Shown: piece after piece, positions 51,494 through 62,149 of the stretch
How the letters are laid out: every line of letters begins with the position of its first letter
How positions within the stretch are numbered: position 1 is the stretch's first letter
Source: Nitrosovibrio sp. Nv4
GTDB taxonomy: Bacteria; Pseudomonadota; Gammaproteobacteria; Burkholderiales; Nitrosomonadaceae
Direction: 5' to 3'
Assembly: GCF_900215485.1 (NCBI RefSeq)
Contig: NZ_OCMZ01000002.1
Location: 434,001 to 498,000 of the forward strand
Length of the DNA: 64,000 bases
Program-made: the position numbers and the translations under genes
Notes under the pieces: model-generated
The model's database searches: none
The model's input: the letters and a program-made list of their open reading frames with translations, nothing else
What the model was told of the DNA's origin: nothing

Positions 51494-54103
51494 TCATGAT
51501 TTCGAAAATACCATCGCGCCATTTCTGTAATCGACGCTGATCGTGTCTTTGGCGCCGAAGCGGCCTTCGAGTATCTCCTTTGCGAGGGGGTTCTCGATTT
51601 GCGCCTGAATTGCACGCTTCAACGGCCGCGCCCCAAAAACCGGATCGAAACCAGCCTCGGCAAGTTCCGCGAGGGCCGTGTCTGTCACTTCCAGATTCAT
51701 CTGCAGTTTCGCCAGCCGCGCTTCCAGGTATTGCAACTGTATCCGGGCTATGGACTGGATGTGCTTGTCGGACAGTGCATGGAATACCACGACCTCATCA
51801 ATGCGATTGATGAACTCAGGGCGGAAATAGGCTTTTACTTCGCCCATCACCGCCAGCTTGATTACCTGATAATCATCGCCTGCCATTTGCTGGATCATTT
51901 GCGAACCGAGATTTGAGGTCATGACAACGACAGTATTCTTGAAATCCACCGTGCGTCCCTGCCCATCGGTCATGCGGCCGTCGTCCAGCACCTGCAGCAG
52001 AACGTTGAACACGTCTGGATGGGCCTTTTCGACTTCATCCAGCAGAATTACGGAATAAGGCTTTCTGCGCACCGCTTCAGTCAGGTAGCCGCCTTCCTCG
52101 TAGCCGACATAACCCGGCGGCGCTCCGATCAATCGCGCAACGGAATGTTTTTCCATGAACTCCGACATATCAATGCGGATCAGATGTTCTTCCGAATCAA
52201 ACAGAAAGCCGGCCAACGCCTTGCATAGCTCCGTTTTGCCCACACCGGTGGGCCCCAGGAATAAAAACGAGCCATAAGGACGGTTGGGATCGGCCAGTCC
52301 TGCTCTCGAACGGCGTATCGCATCGGACACCAGGCGCACCGCCTCATCCTGTCCCACCACCCGCTCGTGCAGCTTCTGTTCCATCTGCAGGAGTTTCTCG
52401 CGCTCACCCTGCATCATTTTCGATACGGGAATGCCGGTCGCTCGGGAAACCACCTCGGCAATTTCTTCCGCACCCACCTGTGTGCGGAGCAGCTTCGGCC
52501 TGTTCTCGCCGGCGCCTTGCCCGGCCATTTCGCTCTGCCGGTCCTGGTCGCTGAGTTGTGTCTGCAATTGCGCTTCCAGTTGGGGAATACGGCCGTATTG
52601 CAGTTCCGAAACTTTCTGCCAGTCTCCCTTGCGTGTCGCTGCTTCCATTTCCAGCTTGACCTTCTCCATCTCCTCCTTGATGTGCTGCGAACCCTGCACC
52701 TGCGATTTCTCGGTTTTCCAGATTTCTTCCAGGTCGGCGTATTCACGCTCGAGCTTCGCTATTTCATCTTCCAGCAAGCCCAAGCGCTTCTGTGAGGCTT
52801 CGTCCTTTTCCTTCCTGACCGCCTCGCGTTCGATCTTAAGTTGGATGAGACGCCGGTCGAGCCGGTCCATCACCTCCGGCTTGGAGTCGATTTCCATGCG
52901 AATTCGCGCTGCTGCTTCATCGATCAGATCAATGGCCTTGTCAGGCAGGAAACGGTCGGTTATATAACGATGAGACAGTTCGGCAGCGGCTACAATGGCC
53001 GGGTCAGTGATATCGACACCGTGATGCAGCTCGTACTTTTCCTGTAATCCACGCAGAATGGCGATGGTGGCTTCCATGGTGGGCTCGTCCACCAGCACCT
53101 TCTGGAAACGCCGCTCGAGCGCCGCATCCTTCTCGACATACTTGCGATATTCATTCAGCGTGGTCGCGCCTACGCAATGCAACTCCCCGCGGGCCAGCGC
53201 AGGTTTGAGCATGTTTCCCGCATCAATGGCGCCTTCCGCCTTGCCCGCGCCCACCATGGTATGAAGCTCGTCAATAAAAACAATAATACGTCCTTCGTTC
53301 TGCGCGATCTCTTTCAAAACGGATTTCAGGCGCTCCTCGAATTCGCCGCGATATTTAGCCCCTGCCAGTAACGAAGCCATATCAAGCGAAAGCACTTTCT
53401 TGTCCTTCAGGGTTTCCGGCACTTCACCCTTGACAATCCGCTGCGCCAGACCTTCAACGATAGCGGTCTTGCCCACGCCTGGCTCGCCGATCAGAACCGG
53501 ATTATTCTTGGTGCGCCGCTGCAATACCTGGATGGTCCGGCGGATCTCGTCATCACGCCCGATGACGGGGTCGAGCTTACCCATTCGTGCGCGTTCGGTA
53601 AGATCAAGCGTATATTTTTTGAGGGCTTCACGGCTGCCCTCCGCTTCCGCGCTGCCAACGTTTTCTCCTCCCCGCACCTCACTGATAGCCTGTTCCAGCG
53701 CAGCGCGATTCGCGCCGTGCTGCCTGAGCAGATTGCCGGTTTCACCTTTATCCTGAAGGGCCGCCACCAGGAACATTTCCGATGCAATGAACTGGTCGCC
53801 CCGTTTCTGCGCTTCCTTATCCGCGACATTGAGCAAATTTCCCAACTCGCGTGAGGCGTTGATTTCGCCGCCGGTACCTTCCACCTTGGGGAAGCGCTCT
53901 ATCGCTTTCTTCAATGCATCGCGCAAAGGGGGAACATTCGCGCCAGCGCGTTGCAACAGCGAAATCGTGCCACTGTCCTCCTGCTGCAATAGCGCAAGCA
54001 GCAGATGCTGTGGTTCAACGTAGGGATGGTCCTGGCCCACGGCAATGCTCTGCGCATCGGCCAGCGCCTGCTGGAATTTAGTGGTTAACTTGTCGAAACG
54101 CAT
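51494..54103 (-). CDS. clpB: ATP-dependent disaggregase ClpB
   Basis: 869-residue Hsp100 chaperone that works with DnaK to dissolve aggregates. N-terminal double Clp-N domain (1-150), AAA-1 with Walker [10 protein letters not shown] near 206-214 and Walker B VFIDELH, the long coiled-coil middle domain (about 400-530) that separates ClpB from ClpA/C, AAA-2 with Walker [10 protein letters not shown] near 607, and the sensor/C-terminal domain ([11 protein letters not shown]). Full length. A sigma32-type promoter lies 33-60 bases upstream. Confidence 0.97.
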   Translation of the reverse strand: MRFDKLTTKFQQALADAQSIAVGQDHPYVEPQHLLLALLQQEDSGTISLLQRAGANVPPLRDALKKAIERFPKVEGTGGEINASRELGNLLNVADKEAQKRGDQFIASEMFLVAALQDKGETGNLLRQHGANRAALEQAISEVRGGENVGSAEAEGSREALKKYTLDLTERARMGKLDPVIGRDDEIRRTIQVLQRRTKNNPVLIGEPGVGKTAIVEGLAQRIVKGEVPETLKDKKVLSLDMASLLAGAKYRGEFEERLKSVLKEIAQNEGRIIVFIDELHTMVGAGKAEGAIDAGNMLKPALARGELHCVGATTLNEYRKYVEKDAALERRFQKVLVDEPTMEATIAILRGLQEKYELHHGVDITDPAIVAAAELSHRYITDRFLPDKAIDLIDEAAARIRMEIDSKPEVMDRLDRRLIQLKIEREAVRKEKDEASQKRLGLLEDEIAKLEREYADLEEIWKTEKSQVQGSQHIKEEMEKVKLEMEAATRKGDWQKVSELQYGRIPQLEAQLQTQLSDQDRQSEMAGQGAGENRPKLLRTQVGAEEIAEVVSRATGIPVSKMMQGEREKLLQMEQKLHERVVGQDEAVRLVSDAIRRSRAGLADPNRPYGSFLFLGPTGVGKTELCKALAGFLFDSEEHLIRIDMSEFMEKHSVARLIGAPPGYVGYEEGGYLTEAVRRKPYSVILLDEVEKAHPDVFNVLLQVLDDGRMTDGQGRTVDFKNTVVVMTSNLGSQMIQQMAGDDYQVIKLAVMGEVKAYFRPEFINRIDEVVVFHALSDKHIQSIARIQLQYLEARLAKLQMNLEVTDTALAELAEAGFDPVFGARPLKRAIQAQIENPLAKEILEGRFGAKDTISVDYRNGAMVFSKS

Positions 54104-54135
54104 GGGAACTCCTCGGTGGGTTCTGAATGACTCTT

Positions 54136-54163
54136 ATATGTGGGAGACGAGTGGATTTTCAAG
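54136..54163 (-). promoter_or_regulatory. Sigma32-type heat-shock promoter of clpB
   Basis: On the minus strand CTTGAAA (54157-54163) and CCCACATAT (54136-54144) are separated by 12 bases, close to the sigma32 consensus CTTGAAA-N13-15-CCCCATAT. It is in the expected place for clpB. Confidence 0.7.
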
Positions 54164-54323
54164 GTGACACTCCCAGGTGTGTCAATTCCCCACTGGGACG
54201 CGGGACAGAGGCAGACTGCAATAAGCGAAGCATATTGCGTCATTTTTGAGGTGCAAAGATTTCAAGTCGGGGCACGGTGGAGCAGCCCATACCCTCTCGT
54301 CGAATTCACTCCGGATTCACCCT

Positions 54324-55799
54324 TCAAGACACCTCCGGATAGGGGTACAACATATTGAGCGCTACGCTTTTGCCAGCGGTTTCAACGATGCGGACGTGCT
54401 CACGCCTCAATTGCCGCGCATGGTGCAACCCGCACGAGTAAGCAATCATGTCGATCTCCTTGTCCATGTTTCTCGCGTAATTTGCAACTCGCAGGTATTT
54501 TTCCCTCACCACGAGGCCGCGCTGCAAGCGTTTATTGTGGGTGGTAATGCCGGTAGGACATGTGTTGGCGTGGCAGCGCATGGCCTGGATGCAGCCGAGC
54601 GAGAACATAAAACCGCGTGCCGTATTGACGAAATCCGCACCCGCGCAAAGCGCCCATGCCGCCCTTGCCGACGTCACCAGCTTACCCGCTGCAACCACGC
54701 GTATCCGGTCTTTCAAGCCGGATTGAAGCAACGAATCCACCACTCGCGGCAATGCTTCGGCAATAGGCAGGCTCATGTGGTCGAGCAGGGTCTGGGGCGC
54801 AGCCCCGCTGCCGCCTTCGCCCCCATCAATAGTGAGAAAATCCGGGGCATATTCAAAACCCCGGCGGTTCACTGCGTCGCATAAGTCGTTGACAAAGCGC
54901 CAGCCGCCAATGGCAGCCTTCACTCCCACCGGGCGCCCTGTCAATTCCCGGACATAGGCAATCTTGTCGAGCAACTCATCCACATTGCCGATGTCGTGAT
55001 GGCGATTGGGGCTGATTGAATCATGGTGAGCGGGAATACCCCGGATAGCTGCAATTTCATTGGTCACCTTGACGCCGAGCAGCAATCCGCCCTTGCCCGG
55101 TTTCGCACCCTGGGAGAGCTTTATTTCAAATGCCTTGACTACCTTGGCAAGTTCCTTCGCCCGATCCGGTGAAAAATTGCCGTCCTGGTCCCGAATACCA
55201 TACTTGGCCGTACCGATTTGCATAACGATGTCGCAGCTACCCTCCAGATGATAAGGCGAAAGTCCGCCCTCCCCCGTATTCAACCAGCATCCCGCCTCCG
55301 CCGCACCGAGCGACAGCGCACGCACAGCGGGCGCCGAGATTGCCCCGTAGCTCATGCCGCTGATATTGATTATGGATCTCGCATGGAACGGATGCTCGCA
55401 GTAGCCGTCGCCGATTATCAGCGATGGGGTCGGCAGCCGGCCGCTCTCCAATACCGGAAAAGCGACATTGACGAAAATGATCGAGCCGGGCTCACGCAGA
55501 TCATTGGTCGAGCCGAAACCGACCATGCCGCCCTCGTTTTTTGCATTCCTGTATACCCAGGACCGGGTAGCGCGATTAAAAGGCATTTCGTCCCGGTCGC
55601 TGGAAAAGAAGTATTGGCGAAAATATTCTCCCTGTTTCTCCAGGAAAAATCGCAGACGTCCAACGACCGGATAATTACGCAGGATAGAATGCTTCTTCTG
55701 GGTTACATCCTGGATGAACCAGAACACGATGATCCCGAGCAGGATCAAGCCAAGTATCGTGCCAAAACCGTAGGAAATAACCTTCAGTGCATCAGACAT
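54324..55799 (-). CDS. FMN-binding glutamate synthase-like protein, membrane-anchored
   Basis: 491 residues. An N-terminal helix (GFGTILGLILLGIIVFWFI) precedes a GltB FMN domain: MSYGAISAPAVRALSLGAAE, HDSISPNRHHDIG, TIDGGEGGSGAAPQTLLDHM, and the 3Fe-4S cysteines C-x5-C-x4-C in GCIQAMRCHANTCPTGITT. It lacks the amidotransferase domain and GltB C-terminal beta-helix, so it belongs to the stand-alone FMN group of unclear donor and product. Convergent to clpB's leader and divergent from nadC. Confidence 0.88.
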   Translation of the reverse strand: MSDALKVISYGFGTILGLILLGIIVFWFIQDVTQKKHSILRNYPVVGRLRFFLEKQGEYFRQYFFSSDRDEMPFNRATRSWVYRNAKNEGGMVGFGSTNDLREPGSIIFVNVAFPVLESGRLPTPSLIIGDGYCEHPFHARSIINISGMSYGAISAPAVRALSLGAAEAGCWLNTGEGGLSPYHLEGSCDIVMQIGTAKYGIRDQDGNFSPDRAKELAKVVKAFEIKLSQGAKPGKGGLLLGVKVTNEIAAIRGIPAHHDSISPNRHHDIGNVDELLDKIAYVRELTGRPVGVKAAIGGWRFVNDLCDAVNRRGFEYAPDFLTIDGGEGGSGAAPQTLLDHMSLPIAEALPRVVDSLLQSGLKDRIRVVAAGKLVTSARAAWALCAGADFVNTARGFMFSLGCIQAMRCHANTCPTGITTHNKRLQRGLVVREKYLRVANYARNMDKEIDMIAYSCGLHHARQLRREHVRIVETAGKSVALNMLYPYPEVS

Positions 55800-55877
55800 G
55801 CCGCCTCCACTATCGCATTCAGCTAAAATACTCCATTCATTCCAGTAAACATAATAAGAATGTTTTACGATAAGTTC

Positions 55878-56744
55878 ATGAATCTGGAAACGGAGATCAA
55901 AAATAACGTCAACCAGGCGCTGGCCGAAGACACCGGCACGGGCGATCTCACCGCGCTTCTGATTCCTGCTGATGGGACCGCCACAGCCAGTGTCGTCAGC
56001 CGCCAGGATATGGTCTTATGTGGAACTCAGTGGTTTGACATCTGTTTTTGGCAATTGTCACCGCACACCGACGTGCGCTGGCTTGCGAAAGATGGCGAAG
56101 CCATAACCGCTGGACAGCAGCTCTGCGAAATAACCGGAAACGCCCGTGCGCTTCTCACCGGGGAACGTACCGCGCTGAACTTCCTGCAGTTGCTGTCGGC
56201 GGTTGCAACGCAAACCCGGCGCTATGTGAACGCGGTGGCGGGAACCGGCGCGGTGATCGTCGATACCCGCAAGACGCTGCCGGGGTTACGGATAGCTCAA
56301 AAATACGCGGTCAAATGCGGGGGTGGCGTAAACCATCGTTTCGGCTTATACGACGGCATACTCATCAAGGAGAATCATATTATCGCCGCCGGCGGCATCA
56401 GGCCGGCGTTGAACGCCGCAAAGAAGATTGCCCCCCCTGGCGTATTCGTTCAGATCGAAGTGGAAACCCTGGATGATTTGCGCATCGCGCTGGACGCTGG
56501 AGCGAAACTCATTCTGTTGGATAATTTCGATTTCAATTCATTATGCGAAGCGGTCATACTGAATGCGCGATTGACCAACAAAGACGCGAAACTTGAAGCA
56601 TCCGGAGGAATCACGCTGGAGAACGTCCGTGCGATAGCGAAAACCGGCGTGGACCGGATTTCCATCGGCAGCCTCACGAAAGATATAAAGGCGATAGATT
56701 TATCGATGCGGTTTACCTCCAACACAACAGAGGTAGCGCGCTAA
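55878..56744 (+). CDS. nadC: Nicotinate-nucleotide pyrophosphorylase (carboxylating)
   Basis: 288 residues from ATG 55878 (ATG 55860 is also in frame). Quinolinate phosphoribosyltransferase that makes nicotinate mononucleotide in de novo NAD synthesis. Family motifs: LAEDTGTGDLTA, GERTALNFLQLLS, DTRKTLPGLR (quinolinate and PRPP contacts), GGGVNHRFGLYDGILIKENH, VEVETLDDL and DRISIGSLT. Length is standard. Divergent from the FMN protein gene, with a short shared promoter region. Confidence 0.95.
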   Translation: MNLETEIKNNVNQALAEDTGTGDLTALLIPADGTATASVVSRQDMVLCGTQWFDICFWQLSPHTDVRWLAKDGEAITAGQQLCEITGNARALLTGERTALNFLQLLSAVATQTRRYVNAVAGTGAVIVDTRKTLPGLRIAQKYAVKCGGGVNHRFGLYDGILIKENHIIAAGGIRPALNAAKKIAPPGVFVQIEVETLDDLRIALDAGAKLILLDNFDFNSLCEAVILNARLTNKDAKLEASGGITLENVRAIAKTGVDRISIGSLTKDIKAIDLSMRFTSNTTEVAR

Positions 56745-56925
56745 TAAATGCAGCGCATTGCGCCGCATGAAAAAACCATTCAATACACTATTGCCTGATC
56801 AAAAAGAAGGTCGAAGTGACTCAAAATGTCATTATCGTCATGAGGCAAAACTGCAAATGAGCATTCAATAGCGCCGGATATGGAATTAGCCGTTTGACCG
56901 TAACGGAAGAAGGAATACAGTATTT

Positions 56926-57831
56926 TTAAAGAATAATAATATTACCCTGCAAGGGCAATATCACTGTCCCTTGACCTTCCTCGGGATCAGCGCTCAACGT
57001 ACTAAGGGGCCAGGTGGGAAGATGCACTAAGGGCACAACAAATTCAGGCGGCTGTCCGCCTTCATCCTCGCTGAGGCCGAAAAGAAAGAAGCGCGCAGGC
57101 AACCACGCATCCCTGCCCAGAATACTTAAACGAATAGCATCGTCATTCAGGTCAATCTTTCGGAACGGTATGTTGACCGGTACGTAATAAAGATTCGCTT
57201 GTGCTCTTTCCAGATCATCCTGCGATGTGTCTGGAAAAATGTGATTCACAACCTGGCTGCCATCCCTGGTTGCGATCCGGATCTGAATATCATCATCGGT
57301 ACCCGCATCGTCTGCATCCGCAGTAGTCATGACCACGAGCAACCGTCTGATTACCGTATCGGCATTCCCTGATTGAACACGCGAGGGCGCAAAGGAGAGC
57401 TTGCCTTCACTCGCATCCGTGCTGAGGCGCACACCTACCAACTGACCCCCGATACCGATCCGGCCCTGCAATTCGGTATCGAGAGCAAGCGGGACAATCA
57501 GTCCATCTTTTTGCTCTCCCCAAATAAAGACACTTTTGGGGCGCCATGAATCGTTGCCCCGGATACCGATACGGATTGAGGAAACGTTCAGGTCCTGAGG
57601 ATCGACTGTAGCGCCGACAAAAGCCTGTGGCTCAAAATCATCCTCTGTTATCTCATACAGATTGGCTTGTCCTTGTTCCTGATCCTCCTGGACCGTATCC
57701 GGAAAAGTGCGGTGTAAAACGTCGAATCTGCCCCCCGTTACATTGAAAATTAATACGATAGGACTATCCGTACCTGAATCATCCGAATCATCAGTAAGCA
57801 TTCCGAACCATACGGTTTTGAGATCTGCCAT
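56926..57831 (-). CDS. Duplicated PLAT-like domain protein
   Basis: 301 residues without signal peptide. Two repeats of about 140 residues: D-D-S-G-T-D-S-P-I-V-L-I-F...PDTVQEDQEQGQANLY...I-R-I-G-I-R-G-N-D-S-W and D-D-A-G-T-D-D-D-I-Q-I-R-I...PDTSQDDLERAQANLY...I-R-L-S-I-L-G-R-D-A-W. The G-T-D...W layout recalls PLAT/LH2 beta-sandwiches, which bind lipid or protein. No catalytic site. Very acidic. Role unknown; could be a secreted or cell-surface structural protein using a non-classical route, or a cytoplasmic scaffold. Confidence 0.7.
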   Translation of the reverse strand: MADLKTVWFGMLTDDSDDSGTDSPIVLIFNVTGGRFDVLHRTFPDTVQEDQEQGQANLYEITEDDFEPQAFVGATVDPQDLNVSSIRIGIRGNDSWRPKSVFIWGEQKDGLIVPLALDTELQGRIGIGGQLVGVRLSTDASEGKLSFAPSRVQSGNADTVIRRLLVVMTTADADDAGTDDDIQIRIATRDGSQVVNHIFPDTSQDDLERAQANLYYVPVNIPFRKIDLNDDAIRLSILGRDAWLPARFFLFGLSEDEGGQPPEFVVPLVHLPTWPLSTLSADPEEGQGTVILPLQGNIIIL

Positions 57832-57973
57832 GATTTACTCCTCGCTTTTGTTTGCGCCCTTGAAAAACATAAATATTCGTTTTACAGAAAGCATCACTTC
57901 ATTTTTAGACGCCGCAAGAATGTTTGGCAAGAAACAATCAGAGATAGGCACTTCGCTTATTGGCGTCCTGCCT

Positions 57974-58416
57974 CTATCCCTTATGTGATTTAGATGATGA
58001 AAGCTGGAGAAGCGTCGCAGGATCGGGTATTCCATCAAAATATTTGCCCAGGCATTCGTTGAAAACCTCGTTGTCAGCTGCGACCTCCGTAAATAGAGTC
58101 ATTGACGAGTGAAACTTCATGTAGTCCGGATAGCCAAAAATATCTTCGATTGAGCGGCCATGGACGGCTGCCACGAACCGGCTGCATTCCCGCAGCCGGG
58201 GTCCGAGGATGGGTGTTCCAGATATGCTTTTGCTTCTTCACGAGAAGAAATGGCAAATTTTTGTGCCATAGCGCTCCTGCCCAAGCCTTTGGCCTGCGGG
58301 AAAATGAACCACATCCAATGGCTTTGTTTACTGCCCAGGCGTAGTTCCCGGCATACGTTTTCGTAGACCGGTTGCTGAGCAGCCACGAAGCGTTGCAGAT
58401 TACACGGATCGTTCAT
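57974..58416 (-). pseudogene. DUF1810 protein gene with a single frameshift
   Basis: Starts MNDPCNLQRFVAAQQPVYEN and continues SHWMWFIFPQAKGLG, AISSREEAKAYLEHP; after HP at about 58215 the frame is lost, but a one-base shift restores ILGPRLRECSRFVAAVHG, RSIEDIFGYPDYMKFHSS and the family end DPATLLQL. All DUF1810 motifs are present on the two sides. The damage is either a recent mutation or a sequencing error. In reading frames alone it appears as two short genes. Confidence 0.8.
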
Positions 58417-58864
58417 ATCTTTCTCGAAATCGTTGAGTGATTTAAGTTTAGAATGCAATCATGCCAGATGCCGCCAGTATTATCAGGGATCGAAATCCTG
58501 AGGGAAGGGAAGGCAAGCGAACAGGGCCACGCCGCATGTTTACTCGCTCGGGTGGCGTGCGCCGCCGGCGCGCCGGCGCAATCGTTCGGCTCATTGATCT
58601 TCCCGGGTACTGCTTGTAGTACAGCAATCGCTGTCAGCGCTTCCCACTTTCCATTCATGGTTTATAATCGCGGCATCTCTTCCGGATTAATCCAGTAACC
58701 CCACCGAACTGGCGAGTACTTTCTGTAGTCCAGTTGGGGTCCGTAAACTTCCAGTTACAGACCTGAACATCCGTATTTCATCCTGAAGGAGACCGGATGC
58801 ATCTGAAAATAACGTCGACAGCTATCGGAACAGGTTCATTTTCACTGTTCCTCCGCGATCTCCC
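58417..58864. other. Intergenic with a hairpin before antiporter gene
   Basis: No gene. A hairpin CCCCA-ccg-AACTGG/CCAGTT-GGGG occupies 58699-58739 without a U-run, possibly a leader element for the antiporter operon. GC-rich palindrome GCGCCGGCGCGCCGGCGC lies at about 58561-58578. Confidence 0.35.
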
Positions 58865-60073
58865 ATGACCTGGTCCGCCTATCTTCCTGTCTGGCCGCTT
58901 GAGATCAGCCCGGCGCTCTGGCTTGCGCTCACACTCGTAGTCGCCGTACTGGTGGGTGAAGTACTGGTGCGCCAGCTGAGGCTGCCGCGCATTGTCGGCT
59001 ATATCGGTATAGGCGTATTGCTGGGCCCTGGCGGGCTGGGCCTGATTCCCCAACTGCCTGCCACCGAATGGCGGCTGGTCATCGATCTGGCGCTCGGCAT
59101 TCTTTTGTTCGAATTGGGAAGCAAGGTGAATCTGCGCTGGCTTAAAGCCAATCCCTGGATCGCGGGCACGAGCTTGCTCGAGACTGTTGCAACCTTTGTA
59201 GTCGTATTTTTACTGTTGACGTGGTTTGAGGTCGCGGCTGTCACCGCCGCGGTTGTCGCGGCAATTGCGATCGCCACCTCGCCCGCCATCGTAGTGCGCA
59301 CAGTAACCGAGTCACGTGCTCAGGGGCAGGTTACGGACCGGCTCCTGCTCATGACCGCACTCAATTGTATCTATGCCGTCATCTTTCACAAGCTTGCTGT
59401 GGCGGCGATGCACGGGCAAACCGGCGTCAGCTTCGTCCATACGGCGTTGCAGCCGATCTACCTCCTCGGTGGTTCGGCGTTACTGGCATGGCTGTTCGGT
59501 ATTACCTTCGAGCGAATTCACCATTATCTGGGACACCACGAGGAAACTTTTTCTTTTGTTCTGTTTGGCATGATCGCATTTGCGACTATCATGGCTTCAA
59601 CGCTTAAGCTCAGCCCTATCCTGGTACTTCTGGTGGCCGGCCTTGTTACACGTTACCAGCGAAAGCGTACGCGGACTTTTCCGCCACATTTTGGTTCTGC
59701 CGGCGCCGTCCTGGTAGTACTGATGTTCATCGCCAATGGCCTGGCGGGGGACCTCAATGGGTTACGTTATAGTCTGCTGCTGGTGTTGCTGCTCATCGCA
59801 GTACGCACTATAGCCAAACTGCTTTCCGTGCTGGCGTTGGCGCATTACAGCGGGATCGGCGTGCGGCAGGCCATGGCACTGGGCCTTGCGCTTGTACCCA
59901 TGTCGAGTGTGGCACTCTTGCTGACGTTGGACACTGCGGCGACTTTTCCCGACTTCGGCTCGGGACTGGGGCTGGTACTGATGAGCTGTATCGTAATTCT
60001 TGAGCTTGCGGGACCGATTGTCGTGCAAAAGGCCTTACAGATAGCCGGAGAAACCCCGGACAAAAAAACATGA
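58865..60073 (+). CDS. CPA2-family cation:proton antiporter without regulatory domain
   Basis: 402 residues, about 12 membrane helices. Family features: GEVLVRQLRLPRIVGYIGIG, GVLLGPGGLG, LALGILLFELGSKVNL and ATSPAIVVRTVTESRAQGQ in place of the Kef/NapA core. It ends shortly after the last helix, with no TrkA-N/RCK domain as KefB/C would have. Its stop overlaps the YbdK-type gene by four bases. Ion specificity (Na+ or K+) cannot be read from sequence. Second antiporter in the window besides NhaA. Confidence 0.87.
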   Translation: MTWSAYLPVWPLEISPALWLALTLVVAVLVGEVLVRQLRLPRIVGYIGIGVLLGPGGLGLIPQLPATEWRLVIDLALGILLFELGSKVNLRWLKANPWIAGTSLLETVATFVVVFLLLTWFEVAAVTAAVVAAIAIATSPAIVVRTVTESRAQGQVTDRLLLMTALNCIYAVIFHKLAVAAMHGQTGVSFVHTALQPIYLLGGSALLAWLFGITFERIHHYLGHHEETFSFVLFGMIAFATIMASTLKLSPILVLLVAGLVTRYQRKRTRTFPPHFGSAGAVLVVLMFIANGLAGDLNGLRYSLLLVLLLIAVRTIAKLLSVLALAHYSGIGVRQAMALGLALVPMSSVALLLTLDTAATFPDFGSGLGLVLMSCIVILELAGPIVVQKALQIAGETPDKKT

Positions 60074-61185
60074 GCCTGATGCCCTTCGCCCCGTCCCGCC
60101 CCTTAAGTATTGGGGTAGAGCTTGAGTTGCAGCTGCTCAGTTGCAATGACTATAACCTGTCTTCCTCTGCCCCAGATATGCTGCGCCGCGTTGAAAAACG
60201 CGCCCATCCGGGCGAAATAAAACCGGAAATGACACGCAGCATGATCGAAATCAACACTTCGGTGAAGCAGGAATACAGCGGGCTGGTCGAGGAATTGCAT
60301 GCATTGCGTGATGTTGTTTGCGATGCGGGACGCTTTCTCAATGTCGCGGTAGCAGGCGGCGGCACTCATCCATTCCAGCATTGGAGCGAGCAGAAAATTT
60401 TCGACGCGCCGCGCTTTCATCACCTATCCGAGCTGTACGGCTACCTTGCGAAGCAGTTCACCATATTTGGCCAGCATGTCCACATCGGCTGCCCCGGACC
60501 GGATGAGGCGCTTCACCTGATGCATATGCTGTCACGCTACGTCCCCCACTTTATTGCCTTATCGGCCAGTTCGCCGTTCGTTCAAGGACATGATACGGGA
60601 TTCGCTTCAGCGCGCCTGAATTCCGTATTTTCCTTCCCGCTGAGCGGAAGGGCGCCGTTCGTGCTGTGCTGGGACGACTTCGAACGGTTTTTCGGCAAAA
60701 TGACCGGCACCGGGGTGGTCGAGTCAATGAAAGATTTCTACTGGGATATTCGCCCCAAGCCCGAATTCGGCACTATCGAGGTCAGGGTATGCGATACGCC
60801 TCTTACTGTTGAAATTGCCGCTTCCATTGCCTGCTATATCCAGGCAATGTCTCGTTACATCATGGTGGAGCAGCGTGTGGCGCCGGAAGAGGACGATTAT
60901 CTGGTTTATACATTCAACCGTTTCCAGGCCTGCCGTTTTGGGCTTGAAGGGGTTTTCATCGATCCCCGCACGCACGAGCAGCGCAGCATCCGCGAGGATA
61001 TAACCGATATGCTGGGGCGCATTGCCGACCACGCCCGAGAGTTGCATGCGGTCGAAGCAATGGAGCGCATCCGCGACATTCTTATCGCGGGTAACGGCAC
61101 AAGCTGGTTGCGCCAGACTTATGCGCGTGAGCACAATCTTGCCGATGTGATGCAACTGCAGGCCGAGTTGTGGATGGGGAAATGA
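60070..61185 (+). CDS. YbdK-type carboxylate-amine ligase (glutamate--cysteine ligase 2 family)
   Basis: 371 residues. GCS2 fold: SIGVELELQLL (Glu metal ligands), EIKPEMTRSMIEINTSV, GGGTHPFQHW, FGQHVHIGCPGPDEAL and the C-terminal GNGTSWLRQTY. YbdK has weak gamma-glutamylcysteine ligase activity in E. coli; natural substrates of the family are often unknown. Coupled to the antiporter gene by ATGA. True gshA-type gene lies 2 kb away, so this one is unlikely to be the main glutathione enzyme. Confidence 0.9.
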   Translation: MSLMPFAPSRPLSIGVELELQLLSCNDYNLSSSAPDMLRRVEKRAHPGEIKPEMTRSMIEINTSVKQEYSGLVEELHALRDVVCDAGRFLNVAVAGGGTHPFQHWSEQKIFDAPRFHHLSELYGYLAKQFTIFGQHVHIGCPGPDEALHLMHMLSRYVPHFIALSASSPFVQGHDTGFASARLNSVFSFPLSGRAPFVLCWDDFERFFGKMTGTGVVESMKDFYWDIRPKPEFGTIEVRVCDTPLTVEIAASIACYIQAMSRYIMVEQRVAPEEDDYLVYTFNRFQACRFGLEGVFIDPRTHEQRSIREDITDMLGRIADHARELHAVEAMERIRDILIAGNGTSWLRQTYAREHNLADVMQLQAELWMGK

Positions 61186-61393
61186 GGGTTTTCAGGCGAT
61201 GTTGACATGGTTCTATTGTTACCCGTGGAAACCGGGACGGAGCAAAAACTTCAAATAGCTCCATTGGCCTGAAGGGGGTTTAGGGAGTAATGGAACGTAA
61301 AACCCGGTTAAGGCCCTGTTACCCCGCAGGAGACGCGACAGCGGAACTACTCGACAAAATGTTGCGGGGCTGAAGGGGAAGTCGTGGATCGGA

Positions 61394-62149
61394 TCATTTT
61401 CGGATTTTGTACCCTGTTTTCAGCATTTGCAATGTCCACCACGATACTGCCAGGAAACATGTCATCAGAGTCCCAAGGCTGAGGTAGGGTGAAACATCCG
61501 AGGCGCGAAAGAAGCCGTAGCGAAACCCGTCTACCATGTAGAAAAACGGATTCAGATACGATAATCCTTGCCAAAGTGGAGGCAACGAGGGGATCGTATA
61601 GAAAACCCCCGATAAAAACGTCAGTGGCAGGACGATAAAGTTTTGCAACGCAGCAAGCTGCTCAAATTTTTCCGCCCAGATTCCCGCAATGATGCCTAAG
61701 GCGCCCAGCAACGCGGTGCCCATTAAGGCAAATGCGAATACCCATGCGAACGAGTACAGGGGAAGTTCAAAAAACCCCAGCGTCACCACGTAGATACCCA
61801 GTCCTACCACGAGACCGCGAACTACCGATGCCAGTACATAAGCAATGAATATTTCCTGGTAAGAAAGCGGCGATAACAGCATGAAGATGTGATTGCCCGA
61901 GACCGTCGATTGAATCAGGCTTGATGAGGAGTTAGCGAAAGCGTTCTGCAACATGGCCATTATCACCAGCCCCGGAATCAGAAAAACTGTGTAGGTTACA
62001 CCGGGGTATGCCTGCACGCGTTCTTCCAGTGCGTGAGAAAAAATCAATAGATAGAGCAAGGTAGACAGCATGGGTGCAAATACGGTCTGGAACCCGACTT
62101 TCCAGAATCGTAGCAGTTCCTTGTAGAGCAGCGTAAGAAATCCATTCAT
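61394..62149 (-). CDS. ABC-2 type transporter permease (YadH-like)
   Basis: 251 residues with six hydrophobic segments. The ABC-2 pattern is clear: TLLYKELLRFWKVGFQTVFA at the start, LIPGLVIMAMLQNAFANSSS, LLSPLSYQEIFIAY and IVLPLTFLSGVFYTIPSLPP. Overlaps the end of the ATPase gene by four bases. Together they form an exporter like E. coli YadG/YadH or NodI/NodJ, substrate unknown. Confidence 0.92.
   Translation of the reverse strand: MNGFLTLLYKELLRFWKVGFQTVFAPMLSTLLYLLIFSHALEERVQAYPGVTYTVFLIPGLVIMAMLQNAFANSSSSLIQSTVSGNHIFMLLSPLSYQEIFIAYVLASVVRGLVVGLGIYVVTLGFFELPLYSFAWVFAFALMGTALLGALGIIAGIWAEKFEQLAALQNFIVLPLTFLSGVFYTIPSLPPLWQGLSYLNPFFYMVDGFRYGFFRASDVSPYLSLGTLMTCFLAVSWWTLQMLKTGYKIRK

Noticed and set aside
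52284-52967. 227-codon plus-strand frame, Ser/Cys-rich
   Set aside because: Antisense shadow of clpB; composition reflects the complement of the coiled-coil coding region.
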